The notes: generated by a model from the sequence alone, not told the origin. Shown: positions 43,590-56,745, numbered from the stretch's first letter. The stretch is DNA of 64,000 nt from Lasiosphaeris hirsuta (GCA_030549175.1 JAUKUA010000004.1:124001-188000), one strand, 5' to 3'. Made by a program: numbers and translations.

Positions 43590-44728
43590 CTTGGAACACC
43601 AGTCGGGTGACTGATCAGGTTGAAATGTGGAATTGATGGAGAAACGAGAGGGTGGAAAACTGGTTGATTCTGATTCTACTGGAGGGCCCCGAAACTGAAG
43701 GTTTCCGACGATGGCCTCTATACCGTGCGCGTAAAGGAGAGATTCATCCCCTTCGTTGCGAGCCTCCGTTGACCTAGAGTGGAGCTGTGCGGAGGTTTCA
43801 GCGGAATACAGCGATTGGACCGATCGCTGGTATGGAGGGTGGCTGGAATTAAAGCCTTCGCCCGGGCTGGATTCTGTGACAGGAAGGCTGAGGAGTCTGG
43901 AAATCTAGTGGAAATCTACAGTGTAGTGCAGCATAAGGGTGACAGCTGGCACGCATTTGGAATCCTGGATGAAGGGCACGGGTTAGGGTTTTTATGAGAA
44001 GTTTGGTGGGCTCCCTAACAAAAAAAAACCCCCAAAAAACCCCCCAAATAAAAGAACAAAGCACCCACAAACAAGTGATCGCCATAGTTACATCAATACA
44101 TTTCTCCAAAAGTCGCACAGCTTCAACAAGTAACCACAAACCTAATTCTTGTTCAAATACAGCTCTCAAAAATGTATATATATATACTTAAAAGTGATAA
44201 TAGAGCGACGGATAGTTCTTTAGAAATTTTCAAGCGTCTACTGGTTGCTGTAATAGGGTGGTGATTATCATAATATTGTCCCGTGGAATGTGTTCGACCT
44301 GTCGAAAAGTCCGACTGATATTGCAAAGTATGTGGTAGAGTGGGTTCTCCATAGAAGGTTCGGGTGTGACATGGCTGGCACTTGGGTAAAGCTGCCATAT
44401 GGACAGGGGCGGATAGCGCTAGGCCTTTTATCCGCTTGGGGGGTCACCGTAGAAGTGCCAGGTGCCTTCTGAAGCTGGGGCTCGACATCGGCGAGGGAGA
44501 CGACTTCTCGGCGACTGCGCTTCATCTGGCAGCGCTGAAGATGTAGACAAGAGAACACACTTTTTCACACACAGTTCTGTAGTTGCTCCGGGCTTTGTTG
44601 CCTGCGCCAAGTCTTGGCATAGAGCCTTGTTAAATTGGTTGAGACATAACTAAGGGACAGTGATGTTGGTGTTCTTCCGCATACAACTTGAACTCAAGTT
44701 CTGAACAAACGAAACAAACACGGACTCG
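43590..44728. other. intergenic or decayed region, no gene seen
   Basis: Includes A-rich and (TA)n simple sequence (44021-44060, 44172-44186). No coding signal of note. Confidence 0.4.
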
Positions 44729-45194
44729 TTAAAGCTCTGAACCCCCGATCTGCTTCAGCTCCGCACGTAGCTCTTCGAGATAGGTCTTAATCTCATTGCG
44801 ATGTTCTGGTGACAGGTCTTCGCCACCATTCAGGGGCGCCTTGAAAATCAAGATTTCCTGCTGAAGAGAAGCCCCCCGCTTTTTCACTTTGGCTTCATTG
44901 ATGAGCTCTTCGCTACTGTTGCTCTTCCTGAGGATATCCAACATGTCATCCCATCTGTGGAGCTCGGCTTGGTACTTGTTCTTGTCCCTTTTGTACTGAG
45001 GAGTGGCCTCTGGTAAATAGGTGCGTATTGCGTCAGATCAGGGTTTCTACCTTTCGAGACGGCGCCCACACAAGCTCTGCTGATGAAGACCACTTACTGT
45101 ATTGCGTTATGAAAATTCTTCCAGAACTTGCACTGCTGTCACCACCGAAATCGTTTGTCCCCGAGCCACCGCTCTGCTTCTGATCGCCAGGCAT
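44729..45194 (-). CDS. small charged coiled-coil hypothetical protein
   Basis: Two exons: 45194-45098 and 45009-44729 (125 residues); intron 45010-45097 has GTAAGT, a CTGAC-type branch and CCAG. Splicing gives SGRIFITQYKATPQYKRDKN. The C-terminal ~80 residues are rich in Glu, Lys and Leu (NEIKTYLEELRAELKQIGG) and likely helical. No family recognised. The gene is supported by its clean intron rather than by homology. Confidence 0.55.
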
Positions 45195-45820
45195 GTTGCT
45201 CCAGATGCGAGCTTGAAGTGCTCTCCAAAGAGAATGTTGAGAGAGATGCCGGACTGCCAAATGGCCTGTTGTAAGTGGGAGATGGGCTGAGGGGGGATCC
45301 GGGGGAGTCACAGCTTATGAGCACGAAAGGGGGCAGACCATTGATAGCGGGATGAGTCCGATCCCTCCGCTCCAGCCGCTTTTTTTTCCTTGGGAATTTT
45401 CGGTCAAGTACAACGGGCCGACATGTACCTCATCACATATCGACATAGCCGAATAGTTGGGAAGCCGGGTCTGCGGTGTGAAATGTGTAGACAAATTGCT
45501 CGGGAGGATGAAGTTAGGTGTGTAGCAGCTACCTAGGTGTGGAATCCAGGTGTGGAAGCCAGGTGGAAACAAGGTGTGGATGCGGCATTTAGGTCGGAAC
45601 AAGAGGCGGCCTCAGGTGGCACCCTTAGAAGAAGGGACAGAAATTGGGCAGCGTAGTCCTCCAAGATGACGCGAGCGAAGAAAGATTTGCGATTGGCTAG
45701 CATTAAAAAGCCCGTGAGGCCCAACAGCTGGCCATCAACCAATTCGGAAGTCTACGGTTGTACAGCATAGCGAAATGTAACCTGTCAATCCCACACCTTT
45801 TTTTTTTATTTTTTTTAAAA

Positions 45821-45844
45821 GGGGGGGGGGGGGGGGGGGGGGGG
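45821..45844. repeat. G24 homopolymer
   Basis: Uninterrupted G run preceded by T/A-rich sequence. Confidence 0.9.
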
Positions 45845-46906
45845 CACGTGGCTGCCTAATATGTCCACAAGGCTGTGGGTACGTGAAAAAGTCCGACGCT
45901 GGACAGGTTTCATGATGATCTTTGTCTGGGCATTTTCATATAAAGCAAAACGTCGAATAAATTTAGGCTTTTCTATAAAAGTACACGATAATTCAAGTGA
46001 GTATAGCGTGCTGCCTGTAATGAAGAGAAGAAAGAACTCCTTGCTCAGGAGCATTGCACTTTTGGGTACTGAGTTGTTGCTATCAGATCTTCAGGTGACG
46101 AAAATGCGAACAAGGCTGTCGCCTGCAGGTCATCCAAGACAGATGAGGGTGTGATTGTATTACACATGCCAACCGCCGTTCCCCATGCGCATGGCAACCT
46201 TGATACTCCCCCCCCCCGACAGTGATTGGAGATTGTAATTGCCGAGACCTCCCAGGCTGCATAATCTGTCGGTGACACACGACAGATTTGACAGACCGAA
46301 GCAACTTTCGAGCAAAGACCTCCGAAGTGGTGGAAATGGATGGGATGTGATGTCCGGTTGCTAAGTCCTTCGGGAAGCGGCTCGGGTCTTTCAAAATGTC
46401 ACGGGATAAAACGCGTGGCTTCGCATCACCGAGAGCGCGACCACCAACACCAACACCAACATACTATCACGTACTTGTCTGTATTTTAACTCGAAACGTA
46501 CTGACTGCGCTTCTTGTAAATGATGGAGCCAAATTAGCTTGGGCTATTGCCCCGTCCACAATGATGGAACCCAATCGCTCCAATTAACCTGAAAGTGCTA
46601 GTTGACCCTAGTTGGTGCCCGAAAGATGGTGACTGGTGATTCGATGGGGACAGCAAACCATAGGCAAATTTTTCCCCCGCCTGATGGTACACGACATGAC
46701 GGGGCGGTAGCCGCGACAAATGGGAAACCGGCCACAGCTACATTGCCCATTGAGCTTCAAACTACTTGACATATCTCTGCAGCGCAAGACATATGCAATG
46801 CACGACAGCACCGTGCTGTAGTGACTCGCATCATATTTCTCCTCTGCAGTTTGTATTGGGCAACCGGGTGTCGTTGGCAGCAGCAGCTTGAGAGAGGAAT
46901 GTTTTG

Positions 46907-46930
46907 TCCGGTCCGGTCCGGTCCGGTCCG
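46907..46930. repeat. pentanucleotide repeat (GTCCG)n
   Basis: About five tandem units about 125 bp upstream of the DUF6594 gene start. Confidence 0.85.
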
Positions 46931-47053
46931 GGCAGGCGCTGATCCAATCCATAGTTTATAATCCTCTCTCTCCACCCCCAAAGCACAAGGTGGCTCATAG
47001 ATCCCATTCCAACAGTCACGCAGTTGTTGCAACCAGAAAAGAAAAAAAATACC

Positions 47054-48437
47054 ATGTCTTCAGTCGCATCTAGTTCGGTGCCGTCGAGCCCTCTAAGCGA
47101 AAGATCAAGGTCCAGCCATCAAACCCAAGGCTCGGCGAATACAACGGCGCCGCTACTCCCCGGGAACTTGGACCGACGCTTGACCCAGACCCACAGCGTG
47201 AGCTTAAATGGACTCGAGGAAGCCACGACAAGTCATGAACCCCCGACTCCGGGTTGGAGCTTGGAAGATGCGGACAAGGGTGCCCCTTGCGGATGGCCCT
47301 CCCTCGCCACGTGTATGGCCAAGAACCCTGCCGCCCAGTCGTTCGATCGCTTCCGCGAAGCAAACATCAAGAACCTCCTATACTATCAAGTCCAGATTTC
47401 GGTGCTCGAGACAGACCTCAAGACCCAAGAGGGCCTCGATTGGGGAGTCAGCAGAAACATGGACCCAGGCAGGAGATTTGCTTGCTATGCCGACAGGATG
47501 ATTCGGGAGGATTCCCCGCAGTGGAAGCGCGTTATAGCGTTGCGCGAATGTCTCCAACAGTACAACAGAGCTCTGATAGAGTTCTCCCAGGTCTCGGCAA
47601 TGCCCGAGCCCAGCAAGATCAACGTCCAGGCGCTCTTCGGATGGCTGACGGACCAAGACTCGGGTGGCTGCAATGTCAACGGACTAGGAAGTGATGCGTG
47701 GGGCGACCAGAGCAAGAATCTGCAGCTCCAGCACCCGTATGTGCTATTTCGCGCCCTGCTTCGCAGCATCTTTGTATTTTGGAAGAGTCCCCCAGCCCGG
47801 ACCGATTGCCGATTGGTGGTGCCACGTCTAAGCTCCACTGTCGATGGACTTACCGGCTGGGTCGCCGACGTCTGGACCCCGTTCTGGGTTTCCTTTAAGG
47901 AATACTGCAAAGACCCTAAGCAATACAGTCAGAACGGCCCCGAGTCGGGCTCAGCGGGGATCGCCGTAAGCATCCTAACGCAGCAGAAAGAGAAAAAAAA
48001 GGTGAGCTCCCTGCAACACCCTCTTTCGTTTCCGAGCCGAGTGGAGATGCCTAACTAATCATCAATCCTAGAATCGCTTCGAGACCCACTCCGAGAAGAA
48101 CATGCTACGGTTTACCTCGGCCATAGCCACAATCGTGGCGTGTCTGCTGCCAACGCTGGCCATCAGCATCTTGACCACGGCGCGCGGAATGACCGAGACG
48201 CTGCTCTACATTGGCGGATTTACCACCTTATTCTCTATTGGTCTGATGATCCTGGCGACCGAGACGTCAAGAGTACAGATCTTTACAGCCACGGCTGCGT
48301 ACGTATTTCCAACTGTTTTGGTCTCTCTCCCCCTCCCCCTAATACAGGTGCTTGAGCTGATGTTCAGGGACTGCCTAACTTCTAGCTTCTCGGCCGTGCT
48401 GGTAGTGTTCGTTCAGAACCAACAATCAACTGCTTGA
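47054..48437 (+). CDS. DUF6594 family membrane protein
   Basis: Three exons: 47054-48001, 48072-48298 and 48386-48437 (408 residues). A Ser-rich disordered N-terminus is followed by the DUF6594 signature CGWPSLATCMAKNPAAQSF, FREANIKNLLYYQVQI. The C-terminus has three hydrophobic segments: FTSAIATIVACLLPTLAISI, TLLYIGGFTTLFSIGLMILA and AAFSAVLVVFVQ, the last assembled across intron 48299-48385. DUF6594 proteins are common in ascomycetes, often near heterokaryon-incompatibility or NLR-type genes, with unknown function. Intron 48002-48071 has a CTAAC branch. Confidence 0.88.
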
Positions 48438-51400
48438 GCTCACACATATGGTTAAAGCTAATACAGCTCGGCACTGGTGTTTTGTGATTTTCACGCTCTG
48501 AGGGTATTCTCTTTTTTTTTTTTTTTTCATGTATCATGGTGGAGTGGGAAGTCGAGGATTGATGACAAAAACTTGGAAGCAAAAATACGAAGGATGAGAC
48601 TCGCAAGACCAAGGGACTGCAGTGGCTGCAAGGGACTTGAACTACCTCAATGACACCCCCCCAAGGCGGCTAGAATGGAATGCGCGAAGCTCGTAGTTGC
48701 CGGTTTCGTGTCGTGCGCGAGAAAGCGGAGGAGTCACGTCGAGCACGGAGTAAGCCGTTCAGATGAAGTTGCCAGCCTGATGGGAAGGTGGCCTTTTCCA
48801 TGTGGCAGCAAAATTTTTAGAAGGAATGATAAGAATTAAAGGAAATTGTCCACCTCAATTGTGCTACTTTCCGAAACTCTCAACTTACAACAATTAACAT
48901 AGCTAGCTGCAATATAGGAATAAACTTGGTAGTCGACATTAAAACAAGAGCTCTAAAACAAAAGTGCTCTCCTGTAGAGAATGACAAAGTTGAGAGGATC
49001 TGATATAAGGATAGGGTCCCAGGACTCCGGTATGCAGCGAAACTAACACCTTGCATTGCTGACTAGGCACTTTGACATGTGTGTTAAGGTTGTACGAACA
49101 ACCGAGGGCGGGCGCTGCTCTGGCACTCCGCAAGGCAGCCGAAGTGACAGAAGGCGGCGAACCCGTTTCGATCTCGGGCGCCATGAGTAAGATACACACA
49201 TGGTGGAACTCGAGTCAGTCGATCTGTAGGAGCGAGCCGAGGTCGTATAAGTGTCGTGCAGGACGCTCCAGAGGTTAATGAAGTAGTGGTTGAGATGCAA
49301 GCGGTGCTCCAGTAGATGGAGGCTAACTTGACTGTAAAGAGTGAGAGCACTTCTGTCAGGAGATTGGCGAGTTTCTGCCGACCGATTTTGTGGGCGGGCA
49401 TGACTGGGCCAACTCGGAGATAGGAGAAGGTCGTACCAGTGGATGACGACGATGGCACCGCCATTAGCGCCGGGGGTTCTAAAATGCAGGAGCCGAGCAC
49501 GCGCCCACGCTGCAGAATGCGAAACCCGCAGAAGGTAAGCGGCGGGAGACGATACGATAAGAGAGACTGGCGGAATAGGCGTGTTTACGTGCATTATGAA
49601 ATCATGCAACTGCGGGGATGGCTTTCGTCGGGCGATCTGCTCAATATCCATGCCCACAAACACTCCGGCACAGCTGGATCTTGAGATCTTCTCGTGCTTC
49701 CTTTGTAGGAACTGCGATAATCCCCACAGAGAACCTCAATTTGTTCCCAGAGTTCGATATAGTCATAGTGTTTGCTTCAGCTCCTCAGCAGCCCTGGCTG
49801 GGTGTGACTGCAGGAGACCTGGGTTTTACCCCATGGAGGCAGACTGGAAACCCCCAGTAATCTCACGCCGTAGACGAAGAAGGATGGAGAAACAGCAAGG
49901 TAGGTTGACGAGGAAGAGGAAGAGGACGCTTCTTTGAACCGCACCAGACCGGAACGTAGTGAAGGCGGCCGGGGTAGCAGCTTCACGCTTGGGACGTCTG
50001 ACTCCCAAATTTACTGGCACGTCCGCAAAGTTTTGTATCTTTTTCTCATATAGTGCACTCATGGGGGTGCTAACTCTGTCGCACAGTTCTGGAGATGGAA
50101 GCATTCCTTCTCCCGATGCTGCCGTGGCGCAGGTGGAAAACGCTCTCAGTGCTAGCGGTCGCAACGCTGTACAAAGTCCGCAACCTGTACATGAGCCATC
50201 CATATAATAGTAACTCCACCGACCTTGTTCGGTGTGCCGAAATGCTACCAATATGTCGAATCTTTGAAACTGGTTACTCATATCGTCCGTGCTCTGGCTG
50301 TAATTAGGTTTCTAGTACCGAGGTTCCTTTCATATATGTCGCATAACGCCGTTCCTGTGCTCGAATACGAAGAGATTAAATAGTTTGGCGATGAGAGCTT
50401 TGCCAAAGACGATGGTTTCGCTCTTCCTGTGACCGAAAACGTTTCTTCCTTGTCCAGGAAGGCGAGTTCGTCCGCATACCCGAATGAATTGAAGCCCAGG
50501 CTTTGCAGCTCTGCTGCCTGGTGTTGTTGGCGAGAGCAGCAAGCGTGCATCTCTTTTCGGTTCGGATTCAACCTATAGGTGCTACTAATGTGCTGTAGGG
50601 GATCTGTGACTGCTACTGGATCAGTAATGAGATGGATCGACGTGCCTGCTACAATTGTGTCCGTGTGCTCCGAGATATGGTAGCTGTTTCATTCCTTGGC
50701 AGGTCCCTTCGCAGGCCAGCATCGAGTGCGCAGATTGTACCAAATAAAAAGCTGCTCACGCCACCACGGGGGTTAAACTGGCAGAATTTATTATTACGTT
50801 TCTTTATATTCTCGTATACGTAATTATTTGCGTATGCTCATGCTAGGAGTCTCGCCCAGCGATATTTCCTTTCTCAAGCCCTGTGATTGCTGTGTATCTA
50901 CCCTGGTACTACCCTACCCAAGGCACTTGGCCATTCAATTTCATACCAACATGGCAAGTGCTAATGGCTTTTGAGGGGGTATGTTGACATTGAGGGAAGG
51001 AGCTATCTTTTAGGCAACTACCATACCAAAAACTCTTTCTAGCGCAAAACCCCATTTTCGGAGCAAAAGCGCCTTTTGAGGGTCAAAAAAGCCTTGTTGG
51101 CCACCCCAATTCTTCAGCTCAGCTCAGCTAAGAGTCGTAGATCACCAGCGGGTTGTGTTCATCGTGTTGACTTGTGAGTTTCCCAAACTCCAGTTTCGAC
51201 CAAGACTGCGTCACGGTGTTCCTGGCTTTAGTAATCGCAATTACGGACAGGATTTGTCGAGCGACGGAAGAAAGCAGTTGACGTAGCCAAACCCCTGTCT
51301 CACACGAATAGCCAAATGCGGAAAAGCCCTGGAATCCTGATCAAGCAATGCTTCATTAGTAATACACACGGCGATGTCGTCCCCTTTCGAGCCCTCACTG

Positions 51401-51586
51401 CATCCACTCTTCACCTCACAACCCAAAAGGTTTTGGTCCGGGTCGACGGCTTCGTCAGGTTTGGCTCTGCCTAGCGTCTGAATACCTACATTACCTTGCT
51501 TGTTGTGTAGCACTAATAGCCGCACTTGGCACCCAACGACACATTTCCGAATGATTTAATTAACTAGTTTCTCAAAGAAGAAAAAC
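48438..51586. other. long intergenic region, no gene supported
   Basis: T15 run at about 48511-48525. ORFs 49043-49663 (minus) and 49826-50281 (minus) are long but show low-complexity Ser/Arg composition, no domain and no splice partners. Possibly decayed sequence. The last few hundred bases are the promoter of the Zn2Cys6 gene. Confidence 0.4.
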
Positions 51587-53052
51587 ATGTTTATTACCCT
51601 GAAGAGCTCGGCGGGCCAGAACGAGGCCGGCGGCATGGAACAGGTTGCCCGACGCAACGCAGGCCTCGTGAGCACCAAACAGCGCAGTCGCGCGAACCGG
51701 CGCCCGGCCTGTGTCGCGTGCCAGACCAAAAAGGTATGTCCCTCTTTAGCCACCCCTCCCCGTCCGAGTCCTGACACCGCTGGCCGCAGCTCCGGTGCAC
51801 CGGGAGCCCGCGGAACTGCGACCGTTGCCGGTCCCGGTCGATCGAGTGCGTCTTCCCCACATGTGTCAAGAACGCGAGCCAAAACAGAACTCGCGCACAC
51901 CCTGCACACCCTGCACATCCTCTGTCGCAGCCGGCGAGGGCCCTAGAACCTCGGGAACTTGTACCGGAAGCCCAAGGCTCGTCGCCGCACCAGCAACCGA
52001 GCGTCCCGATACCAGCCGGTGCCGACTTTCTGGAGGGGGAATTCTTTGACTGTGAGATGCTCATGCCATGCCCGACCCTGTAACCCGTAACCTAATATGG
52101 GCAACGGAACTAACAATCCAAAGTCGGCAAGGACCTCGACCTCGACATCGAAGAGATCACACGGGACGATGCGCACACCGATCCGATTGGGTCCGGCCCG
52201 GGGGCCATGGTCACCTACGGCCAGAGCACGCAACCGGCCTACCTCGCGCCTCGATGCAGCCAGTCTTCGGGCTCCCAAGCCAGCTCGACCCCTTCCACGA
52301 CGGTCCCCACGCCCGCCTCGGACACCACCATCACGCCTCCCTCCAACACCAACACAACCCTCCCACCCCCGCTCTGCAGCAACACCGACGGCAGCGCGGC
52401 AAGGGCGTGTTCCTGCCTCGACACCCTGGTACACGTGACGTCGCAGCTGGACGACGACGAGTTCGACATCATCACGCTATCGCTGGACCAGCAGCTGCAG
52501 CTGCAGAAGTGGCTGGTGTTCCAGTGCTGCACGGCGCTCGACTGCGCGCGATGCGCGGGGCGCGCCACGGTGCACTCAGTGGTGCTAATCATCTGCGACC
52601 GGCTGACCGAGATGATCGAGTGCATCCACGCGCGCATCGGCCGGTTGTGCGACGTGACGCTAGCCAGCTCCGAGGACGGCGGCGGCGGGCCGCGGTCGCT
52701 GCATCCAGACTACCTCCCGCTATACAAGCCCATCGGCCGGGGGAACAGCCAGCTGCACTCGCGCACGTCGGGCCTGCCAGCCAACGGGACCAGCTGCAAC
52801 CCGCTCATGTTCTCCGACGAGTTTCGGAACCAGTACAGCGACGAGGAGCAGACGCACATGATCCGCGTGCTGCTCCGGCTGCAGATCCGCAACTACCGCC
52901 AGCTGCTGATCCGTATCGAGGGCACCAGCCATGTCATCACGAGCCCCGCGCGGAGCTCCAAGGTGCGCGCCATCGGCACCCGTCTGGCGCGGGCGAGCGC
53001 CGATATCGATGGCGCGCTGAGTGATGCGCTGCAGACTTTGTTGGTGGGGTGA
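51587..53052 (+). CDS. Zn2Cys6 transcription factor
   Basis: Three exons: 51587-51733, 51790-52051 and 52124-53052 (445 residues). The binuclear zinc cluster is split by the first intron: CVACQTKK then LRCTGSPRNCDRCRSRSIEC, spacing C-x2-C-x6-C-x6-C-x2-C-x6-C, preceded by basic RSRANRR. A His-Pro-Ala repeat and a Ser/Thr/Pro-rich linker follow. The C-terminal ~220 residues (CSCLDTLVHVTSQL, LVFQCCTALDCARCAG, HMIRVLLRLQIRNYRQLL) resemble the regulatory domain of AflR-like factors. Intron 52052-52123 has a CTAAC branch and AAAG end. A target cluster is not evident; the nearest candidates are the secreted chitin-binding protein and UstYa-like genes 3-5 kb downstream. Confidence 0.88.
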
Positions 53053-55278
53053 GCTGGCGGCTTCGTTTTTGGGCGTATGGGCGTGTGTACCTTGGCTTCG
53101 TAAACTACTATGAGTAGACGTTCGAGTCTGCGATAGAGCATATGTAAAAAATAAAATGAAAATGAAATAAAAAAATTGATTTGAATTCGTGTTTACGAGT
53201 CTTTGCCGGCCGTGATTTATTCCACCTTTGACATTGCCGCTAGAGTTCCATCTTCTATCCAAATCCCGTCATTCAACACATTCCCAGACAGCAGGTCAGG
53301 ACCAAGCCTCCAAGACTGGCTCAACACAGACACATGCCAAAATCCCACGCGCGGGAATCCGTGGAGGGTGACCAATCGCCCAAACCCCATGTCCTGACAA
53401 AGCAACAAATCGGGATGCTGCGATTTCCCAATCCGGCAATTATCTCGGAGTCCTCTTTGGGCCTAGCGCCGCCCACACCGACTTGTATGGCACCATGGCA
53501 ACCGTCGCAGCACGACCAAGGAGCGGTTAGAAAAGAGGGAGGGTGCGTGCCCCGTGTTCAGGGCGTCTCTTCCACGGGACGGAGCCAACATTGCAAAGTT
53601 GTTCTGCTCCACTGCTGTCCACATTTGGCACCACCGGGCGGGTCTGGATCTGCTACGGGCAGCAAAGCAGCAAGCCGCCGTCAAAAAAGGTGCACGCCCA
53701 CAACAATCATGATTCTCCTCTATGGAGGGAACCATGATCGGGATTGAGGTACCATGGCGACATGATGCAATGCAACGAGTTGTAAGCTACAATTACCGGA
53801 TTAGGCCTTAGGCGGTTTCGGCAATATCGATACAGTCTGTGAAGTAGCTAGCGCAACCCTTATTGCCAAGTAGAAGCATGTAGGAGCTGGTTAGAAATTG
53901 TAGAGTGCGTCCCAGTTCCTTATTGCAGATAGTTACTTGGGAAGAGTAATTTGCTAGTGGAATGGAGTCGCGGTTTTGCAAGTTTCTGTATAGCCACCAA
54001 CGACGGACCGGACCATATCTCAGGCTCTGTGCTTCATCCTTCAAGTCTAACACGAAACAGGTGTCGACACACAAACCCAGCTACAAATTAGCCCACGGGC
54101 TCGAAGCCAGCCCGGAACACGAGCCTGATCCGGCAGACCCAAACACATCACCCCGAGATGTCCACGGAGTCTTTGTTAGATGCCTTTCCCCCCCCCCCCC
54201 GAGGTGCCGGGCCCCTGAGGTGGAGGCAGGCTGTGCTAGGTGCCGAGGCTGACTGGGGAGGCAGCAACGGAAGATGTTCAGGGATGTTGTTTCCGTGGCT
54301 GCGTGAGTTAGGCGGCGAGATGGCTGTCGACGCCCTTTCGAGCGCCGAGGTTTTGAATCTTGCAGGCGGCGAGTCATCTGACTGGCTAGCGCGGTAGGCA
54401 GCATGGCCTCGAGGACGGGCGGCCCATTATGGCGGCCGACTTGGCGCCCAGCACTGCAATTTTAGCCTCCAGGGAGGGAGGGGATGAGAGTGGAAAAAGA
54501 ATGACGTGGCTATTTGTCGCACAACTGCGGTAGGTGTGGCACAGCGCTCTGGCGCAGCCACCGCTGTGGCTGCGAGCGCTGGCTGTTGCAGAGGAGCTCA
54601 CGCTCCTCTGCAAGAAGCCTAGCGCCTTGGCAGAGCACCCTCTCTTTTGTATATATTCGGCGCTCATGCGCCTTGCTCTCTTAGCTGCAGCAGACTCAAT
54701 TCAATCTTCTTTTCTCTCCATTGCTCAGCTCCAGAAGTGTCAGACTATTGTACGGCATTTTCTTGGGGCATACCTCTTTCACTCACGGCGTTGGGTTATG
54801 TATGGGAGAAATCATGATTCAGGGGTTTCATGTCAGCATCGGTCCACCAAAATTGAGCTACAGGAGACCGCCTGCCTAGCCAATGCCATCCTCATGCCAG
54901 CGTATGCTAAGGTATTTACTGCTCAATATCAACTCAGTCGAACCCCAGGTCCAAGTCAGGGCTCTTGACAACTCTTCGCGCATAATCCCATTTGTTTTGC
55001 TAGAAAAAGACCCCCCCTCCCCCCCCCCTTTCAGGTCTGCCAACGCCAATAACCTCATAAACTCGGCCGGTGTGGCTTATCACGCCGCCCAATAAATCAT
55101 AGGCGACCATATCATCGACCGAGAATGTGGAGATTCCACCACTTGGGTAAGGTATCTATCTATACCTTCACTTGGACGAAGTGTTGGTCCACTATGCTTC
55201 CCTGCTCGCAGCTCACAAGTTACCACCGCGGAGCAATTCCCAAGCAACCAGCTACATCAGGTGATTTACACCTGAAAA
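53053..55278. other. long intergenic region, no gene supported
   Basis: Short ORFs without domains, and a C-rich run at about 54187-54199. Nothing supported between the regulator gene and tRNA-Asp. Confidence 0.4.
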
Positions 55279-55363
55279 TCTTCCGTAGTACAGTGATCAG
55301 TATATGAGCTTGTCATCCGTCCGGATCTCGCTCAGGACCCGGGTTCAATTTCCGGCGGGAGAG
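55279..55363 (+). tRNA. tRNA-Asp (GTC) with 13-nt intron, possibly pseudo
   Basis: Acceptor TCTTCCG (55279-55285) pairs with CGGGAGA (55356-55362) including one G-U pair. The anticodon stem TGAGC/GCTCA holds loop TTGTCAC once the 13-nt intron 55316-55328 is removed; anticodon GTC is at 55312-55314. The B-box region reads GGTTCAATT. The D-loop has GA where GG (positions 18-19) is conserved, and the T-stem has a G-U pair, so this copy may be weak or non-functional. A T-rich stretch after 55363 fits Pol III termination. Confidence 0.7.
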
Positions 55364-56042
55364 TTTCTTTTTGTTTTCCTTTCATTTCGACAATCGCTTC
55401 CAGATTCAATCTGCCGTGCTGTTATTTTTAACAGTTTCACGACCCTTCTCGTCGACGTAATCTCGCAGCTCGCTACGGGTTCAGATATATAGGTAGTACA
55501 TATTCCCCAACATGTCTCCGCTCGCCAGACCCAGATGATCGGCAGCCACTATGCCCAGGTGTCGAGCCGCGTCCCGTTGCGGCTAAAACACGTTTACCGG
55601 CGCAGTCCCGTCGCGCGCGCTATAGTGGGCGAATGCAGGCACTTGTGACCCCCGGGGGGTATATCCCAGGCGTGGTATACTGTGGGGAAATCAAATAGGC
55701 CAATTCTTCCGCATGGACTGCCTCCGCCGCAGCGAAGACGGCGAGGCCCGAGATGAGGACCGCGCCAGCTTTTGGCACATACTCGTGGCTAAATATGGAC
55801 AACTCGGCACCATCCCTGTTTCTCCTTGTTCGCACCGCGTCAGCAAATCAACTGGTCCCTGTGCTGCTTCATATGCCCGGCAGCAGATTGCGGCTTGGCA
55901 GTCTCCCTGTCGCGAGGGAGGGAAGTTGTTGGTCGCCGTCCAGTCCTCCCTTATAAGAAGCCGCCGCGGCGAAAAGGGGCACCGCAGAGACAACCTCGCA
56001 ATCCTCCCCCGCCCCGCTCAAAAAGCCCAACAAACCTCAGCC
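55364..56042. promoter_or_regulatory. upstream region of the chitin-binding gene
   Basis: About 680 bp with no supported gene. An open frame extends upstream of 56043, but its composition and the strong signal peptide at 56043 argue that the start is there. Confidence 0.45.
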
Positions 56043-56653
56043 ATGCACTCTCTCGCCCCCCTCGTCGTCCTCCTCCTCCCGACCGCCCTCGCTGGCGTCG
56101 TGTCGGTCCCCGTGCCCGCCCTCGCCCTCGACACGCGCGCGGCGCTCGCCGTCTCGCCCAACCGGACCTGCGGCCTGCTCCAGGGCGGGGCCAACCTGGG
56201 GCTGACGTGCCCGGGCGAGTTCGCGTGCTGCTCGGGGTACGGCTACTGCGGCACGGGCGACGATTTCTGCCTGACGACGGGCGGGTGCCAGGCGCGCTAC
56301 TCCAACACGTCGGCGGCGTGCGTAGCGCCGCGGTCTGGTGTCACTGTGTCCATCGACGGCACGTGCGGCGCCGCCGGCGCTGGCAAGGCTGGGTACCGGT
56401 GTCCTGGGAACGCGAGTGTGAGCTGTTGCTCGGCGTCGTGAGTTTTTTTTTTTTTTCTCTCTGATGAGAGGGTATGGTGGGCTGACGTGATGATGATGAT
56501 GATGATGATAGGGGGTACTGTGGGAATACCACGGATCACTGTAGCGTCAACAGCGGCTGCCAGGCGGCGTTTGGGGTCTGCACCGGAACCAAGACGCCCA
56601 GGAATCTGTGGGAGTTCGCGCTCGACAGGGTTGCGGCCGTCTTCCAGGACTAG
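56043..56653 (+). CDS. secreted chitin-binding protein with hevein-like (CBM18) modules
   Basis: Two exons: 56043-56437 and 56512-56653 (178 residues). A signal peptide (MHSLAPLVVLLLPTALAGVV) is followed by two Cys-rich modules. The first is CGLLQGGANLGLTCPGEFAC, CSGYGYCGTGDDFC; the second is CGAAGAGKAGYRCPG, CCSASGYCGNTTDHC. The GYCG-x4-C pattern is the hevein core. The second module is assembled only after removing intron 56438-56511, which contains (GATGAT)n. The family binds chitin and in pathogens can shield the wall or hide chitin fragments; no such role is shown here. Its stop is about 90 bp from the convergent UstYa-like gene. Confidence 0.88.
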
Positions 56654-56701
56654 GCTACACATATTCAGGTCCATTGGCAATTCTTGTTACATAGTTGGGT
56701 A

Positions 56702-56738
56702 GACAAAAAAACAACAACAACAACAACAACAACAACAG
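56702..56738. repeat. (AAC)n microsatellite in convergent spacer
   Basis: About nine AAC units between two converging genes. Confidence 0.85.
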
Positions 56739-56745
56739 GCTGGAG

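Larger units (their letters stand above)
45195..47053. other. intergenic region with homopolymer and pentamer repeat
   Basis: T/A-rich tract followed by G24 at 45821-45844, and a (GTCCG)n array at about 46907-46930. ORF 45861-46154 has no domain and is not called. Confidence 0.45.

Noticed and set aside
49043..50571. Overlapping minus-strand ORFs of 100-206 codons
   Set aside because: No recognisable motif, no intron signals joining them, and compositional bias; left as unannotated DNA.
56043..56653. Chitin-binding protein as a RiPP precursor for the UstYa-like enzyme
   Set aside because: No repeated core peptides or Kex2-bounded repeats; the cysteines fit hevein modules instead.
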